From an uncultured Prevotella sp. (GTDB taxonomy: Bacteria; Bacteroidota; Bacteroidia; Bacteroidales; Bacteroidaceae), in contig UQJC01000045.1 in assembly GCA_900541335.1 (NCBI GenBank), positions 1 through 16,960 of the forward strand: a stretch of 16,960 nucleotides of DNA, in the 5' to 3' direction. Position numbers and translations under genes: made by a program. The number at the start of each line of letters is the position of its first letter. The stretch's first letter is position 1. The notes beneath the pieces are model-generated. The model did not search any database. It worked only from the letters and a program-made list of their open reading frames with translations, and was not told the DNA's origin. Shown piece by piece: positions 14,101 through 16,960 of this stretch.

Positions 14101-14296
14101 AATGTGGCCTCGTAGCCGACGCGTACACATTGTAACGGAGAAATGTGGCCTCGTAGCCGACGCGTACACATTGTAATGGAGGAAATGTGGCCTCGTAACC
14201 GACGCGTACACATTGTAACGGAGAAATGTGGCCTCGTAGCCGACGAGTACACATTGTAATGGAGTAAATGTGGCCTCGTAATCGACGAGTACACAT
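14101..14296. repeat. Palindromic tandem-repeat array, five units, alternating 41/42-bp spacing
   Basis: Units start at 14101, 14142, 14184, 14225 and 14267, so the spacing runs 41, 42, 41, 42. Each has a core of about 30 bases beginning AATGTGGCCTCGTA and ending TACACATT, then an 11/12-base linker that alternates between GTAACGGAGA and GTAATGGAG(G/T)A. The ends AATGTG and CACATT pair with each other. Inside, CTCGT pairs perfectly with ACGAG in units 4 and 5 and less well in units 1-3. Unit 5 ends after its core. Not CRISPR: linkers are short and conserved. Confidence 0.92.
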
Positions 14297-14303
14297 CAGC
14301 AGT

Positions 14304-14328
14304 TGAGAAAACGTTAACCGATAACGTT
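14304..14328 (-). terminator. Candidate terminator after rsmE
   Basis: AACGTTA (14310-14316) pairs perfectly with TAACGTT (14322-14328), 5-base loop. On the minus strand the stem is followed by TTTCTC. It lies 14 bases beyond the rsmE stop and separates rsmE from the repeat array. The stem is AT-rich, so an operator-like dyad is an alternative. Confidence 0.45.
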
Positions 14329-14341
14329 ATAGAACCAGCCT

Positions 14342-15121
14342 TTATTGCTTCGTTCGCAACCGCTTTGCCAGGTACATCAAGTGCACCGCCACCAGCGCGG
14401 CCGTTTCCGTGCGCAGTCGGCTTTCGCCCAGACTGATGGGTTGGAATCCCGCCGCTTCTGCCGCCGCCACTTCTTCGGGCGTAAAGTCTCCTTCCGGACC
14501 GATGAGTACCACCGCGTCACCGTCAGCCTGAAGCAAGTCTCCGAGGAAGTTACGGTTCGTCAAGTGCAACGTCTGTTCGTTAGCAGCTCCTTCGTCAGTT
14601 TCCTGCGGAGTGTGGCAGTGTGCAATGAAACGTTGGCAGTCTGCCGGGAAGTCCCGTTTCACAAAGTCCATAAACTTCACCAGTTCCTCCACTTCCGGTT
14701 TCTGCGCTTTGTGGCTTTGTTTCATTGCGCCCGTCACGATTTTCTCCAGTCGCTCCGTCTTAACCACGCGGCGTTCCGAATTGTCGCAGAGCAACAAGTG
14801 AATGCTGTCCACACCGATTTCGGTAGCCTTCTCGCAGAACCATTCCATGCGGTCCATGTTTTTGGTGGGTGCCACCGCCAGACGGATGTTGCCATTCCAC
14901 AGCTTCGGGTCGTCCCATTGTTGTGTCGTGCGATACAGACAGCGTTTCGGCGTAGCCGCCGTGATCGATGCCAAAGCAAAGTGACCGCGTCCGTCGGTCA
15001 GCGTCAGTTCGTCGCCTTCCTTCATTCGCAACACGCGTACAGCGTGTGCCGCCTCTTCGGCAGGCAGTGCGCCATCGTGAGCAGAAAGTTCAGGATCGTA
15101 AAAGAGATGAGTTTCGCGCAT
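14342..15121 (-). CDS. rsmE: 16S rRNA (uracil-1498-N3)-methyltransferase
   Basis: A 259-residue SPOUT-class methyltransferase that methylates U1498 of 16S rRNA in the assembled 30S subunit using S-adenosylmethionine. The N-terminal PUA-like domain covers roughly residues 1-75 (HAVRVLRMKEGDELTLTDG). The SPOUT domain includes VAPTKNMDRMEWFCEKATEIG, the AdoMet-knot motifs IGPEGDFTPEE (207-217) and LGESRLRTETAAL (231-243). All are diagnostic of RsmE, and the length is normal. The ATG at 15121 gives MRETHLFYDPE, the usual Bacteroidales N-terminus, preceded by CTCTCCCC. It follows the DUF151-UVR gene after 162 bases, probably in one transcription unit. Confidence 0.96.
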   Translation of the reverse strand: MRETHLFYDPELSAHDGALPAEEAAHAVRVLRMKEGDELTLTDGRGHFALASITAATPKRCLYRTTQQWDDPKLWNGNIRLAVAPTKNMDRMEWFCEKATEIGVDSIHLLLCDNSERRVVKTERLEKIVTGAMKQSHKAQKPEVEELVKFMDFVKRDFPADCQRFIAHCHTPQETDEGAANEQTLHLTNRNFLGDLLQADGDAVVLIGPEGDFTPEEVAAAEAAGFQPISLGESRLRTETAALVAVHLMYLAKRLRTKQ

Positions 15122-15283
15122 GGGGAGAGTAGATTAGGAATTACAGAGTTTAGGAATTTGATGTAGACAATTTGAGGGAGTTCTTGAAGTAGATGAGAGC
15201 CTAAGTCAACGAAGTACTGCAAAACAGCAGGAACGTTTTTAGCGTTTGTAGTTCGCACATTTCTTCCAGTTTATACCGTTCAG

Positions 15284-15847
15284 TTAAGCTTCCTTCTCCT
15301 CCTCGGTTTGTTCTCGTTTCTTGAGTTCGTCACGCAGGATGCCCGCCAGTTCAAAGTTCTCCTCCTCGACCGCCCCTTCAAGAGCTTCGCGGAGGAGCTT
15401 CTCGTTCATTGCCGAGAGCGGCAGTGCCACCGCGTTAGGGTTATCACTTTGTGGGTGTTGGCGGAAGAAGTTGTCCTTCGCCGTCCAAAGGTCCGCTTTC
15501 GTTTCGAGGGCAGCGATGACCGCATCCGCCACAGGAACCGAAATCGATACGACCTCGTTGATGAGTTCAAAGTCAATCAGCGCATTCGTTTCCCCATTTT
15601 TCGGAGCCATGATGCGCACCCCGATGAGCGTCATGCCCACCCGTCGAGCCAACTGGTTCATCAGCTTCGTCGGAGTATAGTCGCCATAATGGAGTGCCGC
15701 TTTCAGGCGGAGGTATCCCTCATGATTCACGAGAATGGGCAGAAACTGTTCATTCTCCCGTTCGCTCAACACAAGGATAAACGCATCCTGCAACTCACTC
15801 CCGCGAGTCAGACCTTCTATTTGGAGTTTAACGTAGTTATCGTACAT
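15284..15847 (-). CDS. DUF151 / bifunctional-nuclease-family protein with a C-terminal UVR motif
   Basis: A 187-residue protein. Residues about 1-125 form the DUF151/BFN domain (YVKLQIEGLTRGSE at the start, PILVNHEGYLRLKAAL, then VSISVPVADAVIAALE). Residues about 147-178 form a UVR (UvrB/UvrC) interaction helix pair: MNEKLLREALEGAVEEENF with ELAGILRDELKKR. A charged EEEKEA tail follows. DUF151 proteins have been reported to have nuclease activity in plants and are often linked to repair or protein quality control in bacteria; the actual role here is unknown. The frame is open to 15934, but homology starts at MYDNYVKLQ and a promoter lies in the extension, so the ATG at 15847 is preferred. Confidence 0.9.
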   Translation of the reverse strand: MYDNYVKLQIEGLTRGSELQDAFILVLSERENEQFLPILVNHEGYLRLKAALHYGDYTPTKLMNQLARRVGMTLIGVRIMAPKNGETNALIDFELINEVVSISVPVADAVIAALETKADLWTAKDNFFRQHPQSDNPNAVALPLSAMNEKLLREALEGAVEEENFELAGILRDELKKREQTEEEKEA

Positions 15848-15877
15848 ATCAAGTAAATAATTTGTGCGTAATGTGTT

Positions 15878-15889
15878 CGGAATGTTCCG
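15878..15889. promoter_or_regulatory. Dyad CGGAA-TG-TTCCG in the DUF151-UVR leader
   Basis: A perfect 5-bp-arm dyad lies 31-42 bases before the ATG, just downstream of the predicted transcription start. It could be an operator or a short 5' hairpin. Evidence is position and symmetry only. Confidence 0.25.
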
Positions 15890-15899
15890 ATTGGCAGAA

Positions 15900-15907
15900 C
15901 AAAAATA
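15900..15907 (-). promoter_or_regulatory. -7 element (TATTTTTG) of the DUF151-UVR - rsmE unit
   Basis: The minus strand reads TATTTTTG, matching TAnnTTTG. Transcription would start at about 15893, giving a leader of about 46 bases to the ATG at 15847 and excluding the upstream extension of the frame. No clear -33 element was found. Confidence 0.5.
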
Positions 15908-16135
15908 CAGCAAAGTGCCGTCCATGCCAAGCAAAAGGCGCGTTTCGTGTGCGTTTATTCCGCGCTTTTATCACCGTTCATTTTTTTCTGCGCGTACGGG
16001 GGAAGATACATTTGCTATTGGGCTGCAGGTGGGATCGGGTCGCGTATGCGTATGCCAAACTATTTTTTCGTGCAGAAAAGGACGCTTGGGCTATGGGTCG
16101 CGGCATACCGCGACCGTACTACAGCTGCGACCCTG
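15908..16135. other. Non-coding stretch with overlapping inverted repeats
   Basis: No credible gene. TTTTCTGCGCG (about 15987-15997) pairs with CGTGCAGAAAA (about 16068-16079) across 70 bases with one wobble. A perfect 8-bp hairpin GGTCGCGG-CATA-CCGCGACC lies at 16096-16115. Its left arm can instead pair with GCGACCC at 16127-16133, and GGGTCGCG also occurs at about 16037. The missing 3' part of the neighbouring broken gene is not recognisable here. Confidence 0.5.
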
Positions 16136-16466
16136 TCACAACGTTCCCTTGTCAACGTCCTTGCAGTGTCTCAGGAGCATTCCGAAACGTCGCACCGTGC
16201 GTTTGATGTTCTTCATCGTGTCGTTGCGAAACATTTCGATGTCGACATCCGCCTACTTGAAATACCTTCAGTCCCTGCCAAATCGCTTCTACGCAAGTGG
16301 CGGTCATACCTTCGGTGAAAGGCACGGGTATGTCATAATGTGGAAAGAACGGGCTGAACTTTCTCAGGTCATCCGTGGCTTTACTAGTCACGTCCGCAAA
16401 GATGGCATCAGAATATTCCTTCTGCAGCGTTGTAAGTTTCTTTCGTTTGGAGGCGAGTTGTATCAT
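16136..16466 (-). pseudogene. Frameshifted and 3'-truncated remnant of a conserved Bacteroidales gene (DUF6939-like)
   Basis: The first 70 codons from the ATG at 16466 read as a good protein: IFADVTSKATDDLRKFSPF, then IPVPFTEGMTATCVEAIWQG and LKVFQ. After that the frame turns into low-quality sequence. Skipping one base near 16253 restores ADVDIEMFRNDTMKNIKRTV, then RRFGMLLRHCKDVDKGTL, ending at a TGA at 16136-16138. Both parts match, in order, a Bacteroidales protein family I remember (ADVTSKA, FPH.GIPVPF, C.EAIWQGLKVF, FRNDTMKNIKRTVRKFG), which I believe is DUF6939. Intact members continue for about 70 more residues. Function unknown. It starts 8 bases after the LRR gene stop and was probably co-transcribed with it. 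A sequencing error could mimic the frameshift but not the missing 3' end. Confidence 0.7.
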
Positions 16467-16474
16467 GAGGAATA

Positions 16475-16960
16475 TTAGTATTCACGAATTTTTTCGTGGA
16501 GGTATGAGGGTAAGATTCTTTGGAAGTGGGCTAGGGTACCTTTGGGAATACGGATGCTTCTTAAGGCTACACACCATGCAAATGCTTTGTTTCCAATGCT
16601 CTCCACTCCTTGTGGCAGTGTGATGTTTGTTAAGGCATCGCAGCATGAAAATGCTTCGTCTCCAATGCTCTCCACTCCTTGTGGCACTGTAATGCTTGTT
16701 AAGGCATAGCAGCACCAAAATGCTTCGTCTCCAATGCTCTCCACTCCTTGTGGCAGTGTGATGCTTGTTAAGGCATGGCAGTAGTAAAATGCTCCGTCTC
16801 CAATGCTCTTTACTCCTTGTGGCAGTGTGATGCTTGTTAAGGCATGGCAGCACGAAAATGCTTCGTCTCCAATGCTCTCCACTTCTTGTGGCAGTGTGAT
16901 GCTTCTTAAGGCATGGCAGTAGTAAAATGCTCCGTCTCCAATGCTCTTTACTCCTTGTGG
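16475..16960 (-). CDS. BspA-like leucine-rich-repeat protein, C-terminal part (5' end beyond the window)
   Basis: The frame is open from the right edge to the TAA at 16475-16477. It encodes tandem 23-residue LRR_5 (BspA-type) repeats of the form VESIGDEAFSCCHALTSITL-PQG, of which six are visible. The last is diverged (ESIGNKAFAWCVALRSIRIPKG). A C-terminal cap follows, GTLAHFQRILPSYLHEKIREY, which resembles the cap on many Bacteroidales LRR proteins. BspA-family proteins are often surface-exposed and can mediate adhesion; the signal peptide would be outside the window, so location is unknown. Repeats are almost identical at DNA level. The internal GTG at 16882 is not a start: the frame runs through it in phase. 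Confidence 0.92.
   Translation of the reverse strand, partial: PQGVKSIGDGAFYYCHALRSITLPQEVESIGDEAFSCCHALTSITLPQGVKSIGDGAFYYCHALTSITLPQGVESIGDEAFWCCYALTSITVPQGVESIGDEAFSCCDALTNITLPQGVESIGNKAFAWCVALRSIRIPKGTLAHFQRILPSYLHEKIREY
16593..16960. repeat. 69-bp tandem repeats inside the LRR gene
   Basis: The anchor CCAATGCT recurs at 16593, 16662, 16731, 16800, 16869 and 16938, exactly 69 bases apart (23 codons). Two unit types, SIGDEAF and SIGDGAFYYC, recur in the same order 138 bases apart, indicating a recent two-unit duplication. The array continues past the window edge. Confidence 0.95.

Larger units (their letters stand above)
13987..14341. other. 355-base non-coding gap between rsmE and the ABC ATPase
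   Basis: No credible gene. From right to left it holds an AT-rich hairpin (14310-14328), five palindromic tandem units (14101-14296), a degenerate hairpin TCACTC/GAGTGA (about 14069-14097), and about 80 bases of ATPase leader ending in CCCCCCT before the ATG. Short open frames inside the repeats change phase from unit to unit and are not coding. Confidence 0.7.

Noticed and set aside
14069..14296. Minus-strand frames inside the repeat array giving a repeated peptide (CTRRLRGH)
   Set aside because: Unit lengths of 41 and 42 change the frame between units, so no consistent peptide repeat is maintained; selection is on the DNA or RNA palindrome.
14101..14296. CRISPR array
   Set aside because: The spacers would be only 11-12 bases and are nearly identical to one another, and no cas genes are present.
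14345..15166. Plus-strand open frame of 273 codons
   Set aside because: It is exactly antisense to rsmE; the translation is Arg/Phe/His-rich with no motif.
15864..16478. Plus-strand open frame of 204 codons
   Set aside because: It runs over the DUF151-UVR promoter and antisense to the broken gene, whose minus-strand reading has clear family similarity. The composition is not protein-like.

Overview
The window looks like an ordinary chromosomal segment of a Bacteroidales bacterium. Prevotellaceae is my best guess, but that finer placement is an inference. Three things point there. The DUF177 - rpmF - fabH - era - der gene order is Bacteroidetes-like. Bacteroidetes-type -7 promoter elements (TAnnTTTG) lie before several genes, and purine-rich Shine-Dalgarno boxes are absent. 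Typical family members are present: an M60 peptidase, a DUF151-UVR protein, a sugar kinase fused to a RapZ C-terminal domain, and a BspA-like leucine-rich-repeat protein.

Layout. Positions 1-6416 are all on the plus strand: the 3' part of an M60 (enhancin/mucinase-type) metallopeptidase with its terminator, then a housekeeping cluster of DUF177, ribosomal protein L32, FabH, Era, Der and a small lipoprotein. Positions 6417-6684 are a convergent junction with strong hairpins. From 6685 to the right edge everything is on the minus strand. Read in the direction of transcription, right to left, this half contains: a BspA-like LRR protein (5' end outside the window); a frameshifted remnant gene; the DUF151-UVR protein; RsmE; a 355-bp non-coding gap holding a palindromic tandem-repeat array; an orphan ABC ATPase; the kinase-RapZ fusion; a 2-oxoacid:ferredoxin oxidoreductase operon (TPR protein, ferredoxin, alpha, small membrane protein, beta, gamma); a small conserved protein; and a PlsC-type acyltransferase.

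How the genes work together. The left cluster joins ribosome assembly and translation (L32, Era, Der) with fatty-acid initiation (FabH). The kor operon would interconvert a 2-oxoacid plus CoA with acyl-CoA, CO2 and reduced ferredoxin, which in anaerobic Bacteroidales supplies 2-oxoacids for amino-acid synthesis or handles branched-chain 2-oxoacids. RsmE modifies 16S rRNA.

The most unusual items are: the five-unit palindromic repeat array, whose spacing alternates 41/42 bp and which can fold in two registers; three intergenic long-range inverted repeats, one enclosing an 11-base homopolymer; the fused kinase-RapZ protein; the frameshifted gene just downstream of the LRR gene; and start codons preceded by C/U-rich rather than purine-rich sequence. 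I saw no tRNA, rRNA, CRISPR array, insertion sequence or phage gene.
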